Position numbers and translations under genes: made by a program. A stretch of DNA of 40,806 nucleotides from a virus, in the IMG/VR virus record IMGVR_UViG_3300019880_000004, positions 1 to 40,806 of that record. One strand, given 5' to 3'. Position 1 is the first letter of the stretch. Every line of letters starts with the position of its first letter. This document shows positions 1 to 6,430 of the stretch, piece by piece. A model generated the notes under the pieces. It searched no databases, was not told the DNA's origin, and was given only the letters and a program-made list of their open reading frames with translations.

Positions 1-147
1 CGAAACCGGCACCAGAACCGGAACCTGAACCGGAACCGTAACCGGAACCGGAACCGGAACCGGAACCGGAACCGGAACCGTCACCGGAACCGTCACCGGA
101 ACCGTCACCGGAACCGTCACCGGAACCGTCACCGGAACCGTCACCGT
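1..147. repeat. 6-bp / 12-bp tandem repeat
   Basis: The 12-bp unit GAACCGTCACCG is present in six perfect tandem copies at 75-146. It is preceded by degenerate and perfect 6-bp units (ACCGGA) from about 5 to 74. The period is a multiple of three, so copy-number change keeps the minus-strand reading frame. Half-units (CCGGAAC) also sit at the very end of the window, 40800-40806. This probably explains why the contig was opened here. Confidence 0.9.
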
Positions 148-166
148 CGTTCTTTAGCTTTTCCAT
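1..166 (-). CDS. Gly-Ser/Gly-Asp repeat protein, continues across the circular junction
   Basis: Read on the minus strand from ATG at 166-164, this frame encodes MEKLKN and then an almost pure Gly-X repeat. X is Asp or Ser in six GDGS units, then mostly Ser, with single Tyr, Ala and Phe substitutions. The frame is still open at base 1. If base 1 is joined to base 40806, it adds Gly-Ser-Gly and stops with TGA at 40798-40796, giving 58 residues. The start overlaps the last codons of the upstream gene (stop at 154). No strong SD is visible, so translational coupling is likely. A flexible, disordered chain is expected. Function is unknown, and no motif beyond the repeat can be seen. Repeat number may be miscounted by assembly. 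Confidence 0.6.
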   Translation of the reverse strand, partial: MEKLKNDGDGSGDGSGDGSGDGSGDGSGDGSGSGSGSGSGSGYGSGSGSGSGAGF

Positions 167-459
167 AGCGGCACACTTGCGATAGATTTTTTTGCTTTAT
201 CTGTAACGCTTAGTATTTCTACAACTTGTAGCAGTTCCACTTTATCCACCTCGGCTGGGAATTTACATTCTAGGGGACAAGAAACCCCGTCAACTGCTAG
301 CTGGCTAAGAGAAGCCGCACCTTTCCAATACCAAAGACGTCGTGCATTTCTCATCACAACCTCTTGTCCCTTTCTTGATTCTATATACCCTGCAAATACC
401 CCAGCAGAATATGTCCTAACTATCTTGTATTCTTTTTTATTAACTTTCTTTTTTGGCAT
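154..459 (-). CDS. DUF6948-like conserved phage protein
   Basis: This is a 101-residue protein. Its pattern VRTYSAGVFAGYIES, then RNARRLWYWKGAASLSQLA and a C-terminal W, resembles the small phage and prophage family I know as DUF6948, whose function is not established. It has a very basic N-terminus (MPKKKVNKKEYK) and Cys residues at about 61 and 65. The start is supported by an excellent SD, AAGGAGGCAATA before ATG. It is followed by the Gly-Ser repeat frame, which begins inside its last codons. It lies in the run of small genes between the two terminase subunits on the closed circle. The family call is from memory of the motif; no role is inferred. Confidence 0.7.
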   Translation of the reverse strand: MPKKKVNKKEYKIVRTYSAGVFAGYIESRKGQEVVMRNARRLWYWKGAASLSQLAVDGVSCPLECKFPAEVDKVELLQVVEILSVTDKAKKSIASVPLWKS

Positions 460-506
460 TATTGCCTCCTTTTTTTAACTGTTTACCCATGCCTTAAATG
501 CTCGTT

Positions 507-593
507 TCAGTCGCCTAATCTTTTAAAAGCAGATCTGTCTAGGTCTCTGCTCAACATAAAATCCTCGAGTTTAAATATTTTTGGAATGTTCAT
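507..593 (-). CDS. 28-aa ORF, possible truncated paralog
   Basis: This short minus-strand frame starts with ATG at 593, overlapping the TGA of the upstream gene (ATGA), and stops at 507-509. It begins MNIPKIFKLEDF, which closely matches the start of the upstream gene (MPFPKIFKETDF) through a shared 17-bp DNA repeat. After about 12 residues the similarity ends. It could be a coupled micro-gene or the remnant of a tandem duplication of the upstream gene. There is no independent SD evidence. Confidence 0.4.
   Translation of the reverse strand: MNIPKIFKLEDFMLSRDLDRSAFKRLGD
570..586. repeat. 17-bp direct repeat, copy 1
   Basis: TTTAAATATTTTTGGAA here is identical to 938-954. Each copy lies near the 5' end of a minus-strand frame and encodes PKIFK, which suggests local duplication of a gene start. 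Confidence 0.8.
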
Positions 594-970
594 AAGTTAT
601 TTATTTCTTGTTCTACTTTATCTAACTTTTTTTCTATTTTACGTTCTAATTCCTCAATACCTTCACTTATTGCATCTTCTATTTCTTCTTTAAACAGTTC
701 AAACCTATCTGTTAACTCACAATACTTATGCATGTGGTCTCGTCTAAAAACTTTTACTAACGATATCGCATCCTCAATTGCCTTGTCCTTATCTTTTTCT
801 TTCCTTATCTCTGCTTCTGGCATACCGCTATCTTCTTCATACCAATAACCAAAATCAACTAACCACATTTCAAAAATAGACTGAGCCTTGGCAGCCAGTT
901 CTGGGTAGTGTGTTAAACCTATAGAGAAATCAGTTTCTTTAAATATTTTTGGAAATGGCATGTGTTTCAT
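590..970 (-). CDS. coiled-coil hypothetical protein
   Basis: This is a 126-residue acidic protein that I do not recognise. Residues 1-50 are mixed and contain WLVDFGYWYEEDSG. The C-terminal half (about 75-126) is rich in Glu, Lys, Ile and Leu with heptad-like spacing (EEIEDAISEGIEELERKIEK), so it probably forms a coiled coil. The start is MKHM, with a second ATG three codons on; GGGG lies upstream at a usable distance. It follows the terminase small subunit after a 180-nt gap, and its stop overlaps the start of the 28-aa frame. Confidence 0.6.
   Translation of the reverse strand: MKHMPFPKIFKETDFSIGLTHYPELAAKAQSIFEMWLVDFGYWYEEDSGMPEAEIRKEKDKDKAIEDAISLVKVFRRDHMHKYCELTDRFELFKEEIEDAISEGIEELERKIEKKLDKVEQEINNL
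938..954. repeat. 17-bp direct repeat, copy 2
   Basis: This is the second exact copy of TTTAAATATTTTTGGAA. It encodes the PKIFK segment near the N-terminus of the coiled-coil protein. See the copy at 570-586. Confidence 0.8.
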
Positions 971-1150
971 TTTAATACCCCATAAAGATAACTAACCTAA
1001 AATAGTTTAACAGGTCTAGTCAACTTTTTATAAAAAATTTTATAAAAATGTAAAAGTTTGGTTGTAAGGGGATCGTAATAACAGTGGGTCGCCATGAAAT
1101 CCGGGGGTGCCGCCGGATAGCCCAGGTCTATTTTGAGACACAAATGCCAA
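971..1150. other. 180-nt late intergenic stretch with weak hairpin
   Basis: This is the gap between the terminase small subunit and the coiled-coil gene. It contains ATCCGG/CCGGAT arms (1099-1104 and 1113-1118, 8-nt loop), which on the minus strand would form a GC-rich hairpin after the TerS stop. It also has an AT-rich direct repeat (TTTTATAAAAA) near 1030-1050. The hairpin has only a short T run after it, so a terminator is uncertain. A TTGACT on the minus strand at about 1018-1023 has no well-spaced -10 partner. Confidence 0.35.
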
Positions 1151-1672
1151 TCATTTTAAGATGTCCTCAAGTGAAATTGCATCGGGGTCAGTTTCAGCAA
1201 CAGATTCAGTATCTGTTGTGCTTGGTTGCAATTGTGGAGTGACATCAATAGCTTGCTCAGAATGAGACGGTGCTAATTTTACTAAACGTTGTTGTGCATC
1301 GACTAAAGCTCCCTTTAAATCGATTGTATTGTTAATGTCTAAAACCATGCGATCACCGTATCGATGTGAAGCTCGTTTCGATAAGTGCCATTTTATATTC
1401 TCTGATTTTAATCTAGCTTTGTTAACATCCTCGTACTCATCTGGAATAGTTAAAAGATTATCGGCATGTAGTTCAAAGCCTATATTTTGCGCGCCGATGC
1501 AACTAGCGTCAAAAACGGTATCCTTATTACGCCAATCGGAAATGGTCGACGCTGCAATACCTGTTTCAGCTATAATATCTTTGAGTAGACGACCTTCCGC
1601 GTACATTTCAACGATTTTATCTTTAAATAAGTCTACTTCTGCTTTTTCTAACACTCTACCGTCACGACGCAA
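1151..1672 (-). CDS. terminase small subunit (TerS-like)
   Basis: This 173-residue protein has the layout of small terminase subunits. An N-terminal helix-turn-helix lies at about residues 28-50 (LLKDIIAETGIAASTISDW). Further on is the family signature around residues 80-112, with ARLKSENIKWHLSKR followed by YGDR, and then an acidic, Ser/Thr/Pro-rich tail. TerS binds the packaging site and loads concatemeric DNA onto the large subunit. The chosen start is TTG at 1672 with GGGGTG upstream; GTG six codons later is the alternative. On the closed circle it is the first gene of the leftward late unit, about 4 kb upstream of TerL. It directly abuts the divergent control region. Confidence 0.75.
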   Translation of the reverse strand: MRRDGRVLEKAEVDLFKDKIVEMYAEGRLLKDIIAETGIAASTISDWRNKDTVFDASCIGAQNIGFELHADNLLTIPDEYEDVNKARLKSENIKWHLSKRASHRYGDRMVLDINNTIDLKGALVDAQQRLVKLAPSHSEQAIDVTPQLQPSTTDTESVAETDPDAISLEDILK

Positions 1673-1684
1673 AATTCACCCCAT

Positions 1685-1710
1685 TAGCCTATAAACAATT
1701 TTATAGGCTA
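1685..1710. promoter_or_regulatory. 11-bp inverted repeat in TerS leader
   Basis: TAGCCTATAAA at 1685-1695 and its exact complement at 1700-1710 flank a 4-nt loop. The element is 13 bp upstream of the TTG start of TerS. It could be an operator for a dimeric repressor, or a leader hairpin affecting TerS translation on the minus strand. Confidence 0.6.
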
Positions 1711-1740
1711 AAAATACATGATCTCTATGGCTAAGAACAG

Positions 1741-1768
1741 TTGATTTTGTATCTTTTTAGGATAAAAT
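1741..1768 (+). promoter_or_regulatory. candidate rightward promoter
   Basis: TTGATT at 1741-1746 is followed after 16 nt by TAAAAT at 1763-1768. This resembles a sigma-70 promoter pointing at the TGGGAC cluster and the HTH gene. It is an inference from consensus only. Confidence 0.35.
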
Positions 1769-1796
1769 CCCAATTTCGGTGTTATGCGCTACATCC

Positions 1797-1975
1797 GTCC
1801 CAGTGGATTTACCTGGGACGGACCTGGGACGGCACCTGGGACAGTTCTATCTACTTATTATTATTAAATAATATATAATACTGTCCCAGTGTCCCAGGTA
1901 AATAGGTATTTCAACTTAGATTATTTCATCTCTTTAATCTAATTTAAAACACCTGGGACACTGGGACAGTGGGAC
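1797..1975. promoter_or_regulatory. operator or iteron cluster (nine TGGGAC/GTCCCA motifs)
   Basis: Nine copies of the hexamer TGGGAC, in either orientation, occur within 179 bp. Four are part of the longer ACCTGGGAC (1811, 1822, 1834, 1951), and its complement is at 1891-1899. A perfect 19-bp inverted repeat, CTGTCCCAGTGTCCCAGGT, lies at 1881-1899 with its complement at 1951-1969, separated by 51 nt. An AT-rich run at 1855-1880 lies between the left and middle groups. The cluster separates the divergent TerS and HTH genes. It could be a repressor operator array controlling both units, or an origin with iterons and an unwinding element. The sequence alone does not decide between these. Confidence 0.75.
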
Positions 1976-2001
1976 GGATTAAATCAAATATAGAGGATCT
2001 A

Positions 2002-2316
2002 ATGGCCAAATCGAACTTAGAGCGTTTAAAGCATCAAACTGACAACTTGCTTCGTCTTAGTGATGCTCCCATTAAGCTTAACCAAGCTGAACGTTTAATA
2101 GCTCGTTTTGGTTCAACTTCTATATTACATGCCCGCTTGAATGAGGTAGGTCTTAAAATCAACATACAAGCCATCTATAAATGGTATTGGCCTAAATCAC
2201 GCCAAGGCACTGGAGGGCTAATACCAACGCGTGCGTGGCCTTATATAATTAAGGCAGCCATATTAGAGGGTATTGTGTTAGGGCCCGAAGACTTTGATCC
2301 TAGACCACGGTTTTAA
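2002..2316 (+). CDS. HTH regulator, Cro/YdaS-like
   Basis: This 104-residue protein is probably a DNA-binding regulator. The segment LIARFGSTSILHARLNEVG, then INIQAIYKWYW and IPTRAWPYIIKAA, follows the pattern of small phage HTH proteins in which the recognition helix precedes IYKW and a conserved IP..W segment. The start chosen is ATG 2002, preceded by AGAGGA at 4-nt spacing. The frame is open back to GTG 1969, but that codon lies inside the operator cluster and has no SD. As the first gene rightward of the repeats, it is the natural candidate to bind them. An origin-binding role is an alternative. Confidence 0.6.
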   Translation: MAKSNLERLKHQTDNLLRLSDAPIKLNQAERLIARFGSTSILHARLNEVGLKINIQAIYKWYWPKSRQGTGGLIPTRAWPYIIKAAILEGIVLGPEDFDPRPRF

Positions 2317-2628
2317 TTCGTTTGTTCAAATCAAATATAAGATATCATTTTAAACTAGTTTGACTAGCATGCGTTATATTCGTTTAAATTTCGCACGACG
2401 TTGGCTTATAAACGGTTTTTGTTTCGTTGCCGTATGTTTGGACGTTGGACTTTTTCTCATCATGAGACAATTGAAACCACTGTTCTTTCTTATTAGTTTT
2501 AAGGTCGATTTAAAAATATTACATTTTATATAAAAACAACTAAACTTTTTTAGGTTATTGACGATAAGTATATTGTAACCAATTAAGGTTATAAATCAGT
2601 CCAGACTCGGACTATAAAGGGGTTTAAG
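2317..2628. other. 312-nt AT-rich leader region, no confident gene
   Basis: This gap lies upstream of the run of small early genes. It contains a 13-bp palindrome TCTCATCATGAGA at 2455-2467, a short inverted repeat CTAGT/ACTAG at 2355-2367, and AGTCC/GGACT arms at 2598-2613 just before the next SD. A 54-codon hydrophobic frame (2369-2533) fills much of it, but it lacks an SD and is not called. TTGACG near 2561 suggests a promoter, but no well-spaced -10 was found. Confidence 0.4.
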
Positions 2629-3027
2629 ATGATTATCAAACGCAAGATAAATGTTTTTAAAGTAGTAAACGGTCGAATTGAATACACCGACTTGATAAAA
2701 AAAGCTGTTTTAGATCATACTATTACATTCAAAAAACTACATATGAATGGCGGATGGGACTGGGTTGATAAAAAATACAGTTTTATAAAACTTCTTATAA
2801 GACGCGGACAAGTTTTAGAAGTCGAAACACACCAAGACCTATTAGTTACAATCGAATATTTACAAGATATAAAACTTGGCGTTATGCGAAGTTATTCATT
2901 TTCAATTAAATTCAATGAAGAGTATAAGACCAAAAAATGCGCGTATGCATCTTCTAAGAGATTAGAAAATGCTCGAGCTCGTTGGGTTGAATTTTGTAAT
3001 CAAACCAGCAAAAAAGTAGGTGCCTAA
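2629..3027 (+). CDS. hypothetical early protein, 132 aa
   Basis: I do not recognise this family. It is a basic 132-residue protein with alternating charged and aromatic residues (GGWDWVDKKYSF at about 42-53) and a Lys/Arg-rich C-terminus, with no signal peptide or membrane segment. ATG 2629 has an AAAGGGG SD eight bases upstream. Its stop overlaps the next start (TAATG). As the first well-supported gene after the leader it may act early in infection, perhaps in host takeover, but nothing in the sequence says how. Confidence 0.6.
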   Translation: MIIKRKINVFKVVNGRIEYTDLIKKAVLDHTITFKKLHMNGGWDWVDKKYSFIKLLIRRGQVLEVETHQDLLVTIEYLQDIKLGVMRSYSFSIKFNEEYKTKKCAYASSKRLENARARWVEFCNQTSKKVGA

Positions 3028-3137
3028 TGGGTATCACAACTTTATTAATCTTAATCTTTATCGCCGTCGTATCACTCGGCGGTGCAATCAATGAAACTAA
3101 AAACTTTAAATCTGAACGACCTTTAAGGGGGCTATAA
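3027..3137 (+). CDS. 36-aa single-span membrane peptide
   Basis: This micro-gene encodes MGITTLLILIFIAVVSLGG, followed by a polar tail. It is one transmembrane helix with a short hydrophilic C-terminus. ATG 3027 overlaps the stop of the preceding gene (TAATG), and its last codons (TTAAGGGGGCTATAA) supply the SD for the next gene. Its size, overlap and position argue that it is translated. Function is unknown. Confidence 0.55.
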   Translation: MGITTLLILIFIAVVSLGGAINETKNFKSERPLRGL

Positions 3138-3138
3138 A

Positions 3139-3447
3139 ATGAAAAAACCATTAGATATTTTAAAACACCATGTAACTGGTGCAATTGAACGCGGCGAAAA
3201 AACGCCTATAACTAGTGAACCCTATGAGGGTTGGACCAATCGTGAAACATGGAATGTGGCCCTAGTAATTGACAACGATGAAAAACTATTCAATCAAATG
3301 ATCGATGCGTATAAAAATAAACCTAATCCATTGGTTGAATTGTTAGTTGTGATCATTGCAAATTTTAAAAGATTTGATACGGATATTAGGGAGATAAACT
3401 TTGCTGAATTAGATGAGCATTACACTCAAAAAAGTAAGGAGTTGTAA
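3139..3447 (+). CDS. small conserved phage protein with GWTNRETWNVAL motif
   Basis: This 102-residue protein contains EGWTNRETWNVALVIDND at about residues 30-47. I recognise the motif from small phage and plasmid proteins of unknown role (DUF7249-like, from memory). The rest is predicted helical and acidic. ATG 3139 has an excellent SD (AAGGGGGCTATAAA). The next gene begins one base after its stop codon. The motif assignment is moderately sure; no biochemical role is claimed. Confidence 0.6.
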   Translation: MKKPLDILKHHVTGAIERGEKTPITSEPYEGWTNRETWNVALVIDNDEKLFNQMIDAYKNKPNPLVELLVVIIANFKRFDTDIREINFAELDEHYTQKSKEL

Positions 3448-3448
3448 G

Positions 3449-3604
3449 ATGAGTCAAAAATTAAAAGTCTTTAAAAAGCATAAAATTCATAACTTATATT
3501 GGTCATATACCATACTCGAGTATGTAACTCAAAACATGATACCCGTGGGATCATTAGTAATAGACCATACGGGGCGAGATATATCCAAGGCCCTTAAAGT
3601 ATGA
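3449..3604 (+). CDS. hypothetical protein, 51 aa
   Basis: The start MSQKLKVFKKHK at 3449 is chosen because AAGGAG stands just upstream, at the end of the previous gene. The protein is basic at the N-terminus, then mixed (ILEYVTQNMIPVGSLVIDHTG). Its TGA overlaps the next ATG (ATGA). The family is not recognised. Confidence 0.55.
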   Translation: MSQKLKVFKKHKIHNLYWSYTILEYVTQNMIPVGSLVIDHTGRDISKALKV

Positions 3605-3804
3605 AGTCTAAAAAAATAACTCATTTATACTTCCAATTTGGGCGCTTAGCGCCATGTTCGCATCCTGAACCTAGTGATATAGCTCGAGCTCTTGAAATGG
3701 CGGGGCTTATCATTGTTCATGGCGATAGATACGTCGAAACTATGAAGATGAAATCAATTCAAGTTTTAGATGAATACATTCGCGAAGTTTTAAAAGAACT
3801 CTAA
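3601..3804 (+). CDS. hypothetical protein, 67 aa
   Basis: This small protein starts in an ATGA overlap with the gene before it and ends in TAATG with the next. The middle contains PEPSDIARALEMAGLIIVHGD, and a helical C-terminus follows (VLDEYIREVLKEL). It is not recognised. Coupling on both sides supports translation. Confidence 0.55.
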   Translation: MKSKKITHLYFQFGRLAPCSHPEPSDIARALEMAGLIIVHGDRYVETMKMKSIQVLDEYIREVLKEL

Positions 3805-3998
3805 TGTCTCAAAATCGAACTCTTAATCGGGGCCATGCTCAATTTTTAAAAATGGCCCTTGTCTTAGTACCCTTGAAAAATCAATCAAACATTCCAAAAC
3901 AATACAAAATAGGCATAATTTCTCTACCCGGAGCGGCCCATTATTTCAAACAAAATCCGTTTTTAGATCCCAAGAGGCCAGTCAAATTACTTTTTTAA
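3804..3998 (+). CDS. hypothetical basic protein, 64 aa
   Basis: ATG 3804 shares its A with the previous TAA. The protein is Lys/Asn/Gln-rich with a short hydrophobic stretch (FLKMALVLVPL) and an IGIISLPGAAHYF segment. No family is recognised. It is the last of the six small early genes before a 63-nt gap and the RuvC-like gene. Confidence 0.5.
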   Translation: MSQNRTLNRGHAQFLKMALVLVPLKNQSNIPKQYKIGIISLPGAAHYFKQNPFLDPKRPVKLLF

Positions 3999-4004
3999 AA
4001 TGAA

Positions 4005-4031
4005 TTGACAAATTTGAACCTAAAGTAAAAT
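4005..4031 (+). promoter_or_regulatory. candidate promoter upstream of the RuvC-like gene
   Basis: A perfect TTGACA at 4005-4010 is followed after only 15 nt by TAAAAT at 4026-4031. The -35 is good but the spacing is short. It lies in one of the few gaps of the early unit. Confidence 0.35.
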
Positions 4032-4061
4032 CTTAAAAAGTAAAAAGTCGGGGAGGACTTT

Positions 4062-4532
4062 ATTTCATATATTTTAGGTGTAGACCCAGGATTGACGGGA
4101 GGATTAGCAGTCTTTGACCCTCATACAAATTGTATTGTGGCCTCTCATCTTATGCCGGTGGTGAAACGAAACGACAAACGAGAGATAGATCCATATCAGT
4201 TGTCAAAAATCTTAGAGCCATATTGCACACAAATTCAATTTGCAGTTTTAGAAGATGTATATGCCATGGTCGGTCAAGGTGTGGTTAGCATGTTTAGTTT
4301 TGGAGTTACAAAGGGAATGATTATGGGCTGCCTTGGAGCATATAACATAGAAATAATTAGAGTAACACCTAGCATTTGGAAAATTAATATGGGCCTTTCA
4401 AGCGATAAACAATTATCATTTAACATGGCTTCAAAGTTATTTCCTTTACAAAAACAAATGTGGGCGCTAAAAAAGCAAGAAGGAATCGCAGAAGCTGTTT
4501 TATTAGCAAAATATGGGGAGCGATTTTATTGA
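4062..4532 (+). CDS. RuvC-like Holliday junction resolvase, apparent ATT start
   Basis: Residues 1-17 read (M)SYILGVDPGLTGGLAVF, the RNase H-fold opening of RuvC-type nucleases, with the first catalytic Asp in VDPG. A second acidic cluster is VLEDVYA (about residues 64-70). The C-terminal motif EGIAEAVLLAKYG corresponds to the DGxAEALLLA signature of phage RuvC-like enzymes. In this frame there is no ATG, GTG or TTG between the stop at 4041 and the first catalytic Asp. The strong SD GGGAGG (4051-4056) is five bases from ATT 4062, so AUU initiation gives a 156-residue complete enzyme. The later TTG 4092 would delete the catalytic Asp. It likely resolves recombination or replication junctions before packaging. 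Its stop overlaps the helicase start. Confidence 0.8.
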   Translation: MSYILGVDPGLTGGLAVFDPHTNCIVASHLMPVVKRNDKREIDPYQLSKILEPYCTQIQFAVLEDVYAMVGQGVVSMFSFGVTKGMIMGCLGAYNIEIIRVTPSIWKINMGLSSDKQLSFNMASKLFPLQKQMWALKKQEGIAEAVLLAKYGERFY

Positions 4533-5959
4533 ATGAAAAGTTATTCAACTATCAAATTGAAGGCGCCAATTGGTTGCACATTAGAAAGTTCGCACTACTC
4601 GCTGATGAGCAAGGTTTGGGCAAATCTGCCCAGGCCATTACTGCTTGTAATATTATTAGTGCAAAACGTATACTTCTTATTTGCCCGGCGGTGGTTAGAA
4701 TTAATTGGGAGCGTGAGTTCAAAAAATTCTCGATTATAGACTATGAATTTCAAATTGTTGTTTCATCAAATGAGAAAATTACAAGGTCAAAATCTATCAT
4801 CATATCCTACGATTTGGCTGCGAATCTTACTCCCACTGATTTTGGCAATTTTGATATTCTTATCTTGGATGAGTCGCAGTACTTAAAATCTATAAACGCA
4901 AAAAGAACACAGAAAATATTAGGAGTTAATGGTTATGCAAGACAATGTCAAAAAATCTGGGCGCTTTCAGGTACCCCAACCCCCAACCACGCAGGCGAAC
5001 TATGGCCAATACTTTTCACTTGGGGAGCTACTAGACTCAAATACAATCCATTCATTGAAAAGTTTTGTATCACAAAGAGATCAAACTTCGGTGGACGAAC
5101 CGTTAATCAAATCATCGGAACAAAAATCAGCGCAATCCCAGACCTTAAAGAAATCTTAAAGCCTATTATGCTAAGACGAAAGACTGAAAGTGTATTAAAA
5201 GAACTTCCCCCAATCTCATTTAATAACGTGTACGTAGAGCCGGGAATGGTTGAATTAGACATGATGCCAAGTTTTGCTGACTACTATGCGCCGGGGCACA
5301 ACATGGAGGAAAAGCTTCTAGAGAAGATAGCAAAAGAAAACAAGTTAGTTCACGACACACTATCACACATACAACTTGGGCCCGAAGGCATGATGGTATT
5401 AGAAGGCCTGGCTAAATCCGTATCAACTTTGAGACGCTATATTGGTTTACAAAAAGTAGATGCCGTAGTTGAAATGGTAACCGAAGAACTGGAAGCGGAT
5501 AAAAAACAAAAGATTGTTATTTTTGCCTATCACAATGATGTCATGATGCAATTAATGACACGCTTAAGAAAATTTAATCCTGTTGCAGTTAGGGGCGGCA
5601 CACCCGGGGATAAGAGACAAAAAAATATCGATAAATTTCAATCTAACCCAAGAACTAGAGTATTTGTCGGTCAAATAATTGCAAGTGGGACAGGTATCAC
5701 ACTAACAGCAGCTAACCAAATTATATTTATAGAACAAGATTGGGTGCCAGGTAATAATATGCAGGCCGCAAAACGGTGTCACCGTATCGGACAGACAAGA
5801 CCAGTGTTTGTTAGATGTATCACCATACCCGACACCATTGACGAGCGTATCTCGCATGTGTTGCGCAGAAAAACTTCTGAACTTGCAGCGTTATTTGATA
5901 AAGAGTTGTTGGCAAATGCGATCGACGCATTTAAAGATGAGGACTCAAGTTTAGATTAA
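4529..5959 (+). CDS. SNF2-family DNA helicase/translocase
   Basis: The 476-residue protein carries the full SF2/SNF2 motif set. A Q-motif region (NYQIEGANWL) is followed by Walker A DEQGLGKS at about 26-33, motif II DESQ at about 114-117, motif III SGTPTPN near 148, and motif V (ASGTGITLTAANQII). Motif VI is AAKRCHRIGQ near 412-421. Such phage proteins are ATP-driven dsDNA translocases, often next to RuvC-like and nuclease genes, and probably remodel forks or junctions. The start chosen is TTG 4529, eight bases after GGGGAG and overlapping the RuvC stop (TTGA). The frame is open further upstream, but only as antiphase sequence of the RuvC gene. Confidence 0.85.
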   Translation: MNEKLFNYQIEGANWLHIRKFALLADEQGLGKSAQAITACNIISAKRILLICPAVVRINWEREFKKFSIIDYEFQIVVSSNEKITRSKSIIISYDLAANLTPTDFGNFDILILDESQYLKSINAKRTQKILGVNGYARQCQKIWALSGTPTPNHAGELWPILFTWGATRLKYNPFIEKFCITKRSNFGGRTVNQIIGTKISAIPDLKEILKPIMLRRKTESVLKELPPISFNNVYVEPGMVELDMMPSFADYYAPGHNMEEKLLEKIAKENKLVHDTLSHIQLGPEGMMVLEGLAKSVSTLRRYIGLQKVDAVVEMVTEELEADKKQKIVIFAYHNDVMMQLMTRLRKFNPVAVRGGTPGDKRQKNIDKFQSNPRTRVFVGQIIASGTGITLTAANQIIFIEQDWVPGNNMQAAKRCHRIGQTRPVFVRCITIPDTIDERISHVLRRKTSELAALFDKELLANAIDAFKDEDSSLD

Positions 5960-5980
5960 ACAAAATCAAGTGGGGGAATA

Positions 5981-6424
5981 ATGCAATTAGTAATAGAGGC
6001 AAAAGATTTAACTGAATTGAAGTTAAAAATTCAAAACTTAAATAACGAATTAAATTTTAATGTAGCGGGTTTCGGTAAACGAGAAGAAATGCCAGTTACT
6101 TTACAGCAAGCGCTAGTGGATTCTACGCCTCAAATTGAAACAAAACCTACAAAAAAAGTCACAGTATCACAACCAAAACCTGCAACTCCTGAACCTAAAG
6201 TTGAAGCGACAAAAGTAGAAACTCCTGTAACACCCACTACAAAACGCGGCAAAGTAATTACTAAAGAAGAACTTCAAGACCTAGTTCAACAATTAGTAAA
6301 TAAAAAAGGGATGCCAAAAGCCCGAACGTTTTTAACTACTATTGGTGTGGATGTTTTACGTAATGTACCCGTTGAAAGATACGTAGGCGTTTATGATGCT
6401 TTAAAGCTAGAACTACAAGCATAA
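5981..6424 (+). CDS. phage protein with Pro/Thr-rich linker
   Basis: This 147-residue protein has a helical N-terminus (1-35), a disordered linker rich in Pro, Thr, Val and Lys (about 50-95), and a C-terminal helical domain (KEELQDLVQQLVNKKG onward, 97-147). The C-terminus resembles small domains in phage proteins located next to helicase and DUF2800 genes. Function is unsettled; a ssDNA- or protein-binding adaptor is a guess. ATG 5981 follows GTGGGGGAATA, a good SD. It lies 21 bp after the helicase. Confidence 0.55.
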   Translation: MQLVIEAKDLTELKLKIQNLNNELNFNVAGFGKREEMPVTLQQALVDSTPQIETKPTKKVTVSQPKPATPEPKVEATKVETPVTPTTKRGKVITKEELQDLVQQLVNKKGMPKARTFLTTIGVDVLRNVPVERYVGVYDALKLELQA

Positions 6425-6430
6425 ATTAAA

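Noticed and set aside
1-147. CRISPR array or iteron origin in the terminal repeats
   Set aside because: The units are 6 or 12 bp without spacers and encode a regular Gly-X repeat.
1099-1118. Intrinsic terminator after TerS
   Set aside because: The hairpin is short and is followed by only TTT, so termination is doubtful.
1329-1694. 121-codon plus-strand ORF opposite TerS
   Set aside because: It is antisense to a gene with clear terminase motifs and has no SD. It reads as a shadow.
1969-2001. GTG 1969 as start of the HTH gene
   Set aside because: It lies inside the repeat array and lacks an SD; ATG 2002 has AGAGGA upstream.
2369-2533. 54-codon hydrophobic plus-strand ORF in the early leader
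   Set aside because: No SD, no overlap with a neighbour, and its hydrophobicity follows from the T-rich sequence. It could be real but is not supported.
4533-4739. 68-codon ORF starting ATG 4533
   Set aside because: It lies wholly within the SNF2 helicase in another frame and has no helicase or other motif.
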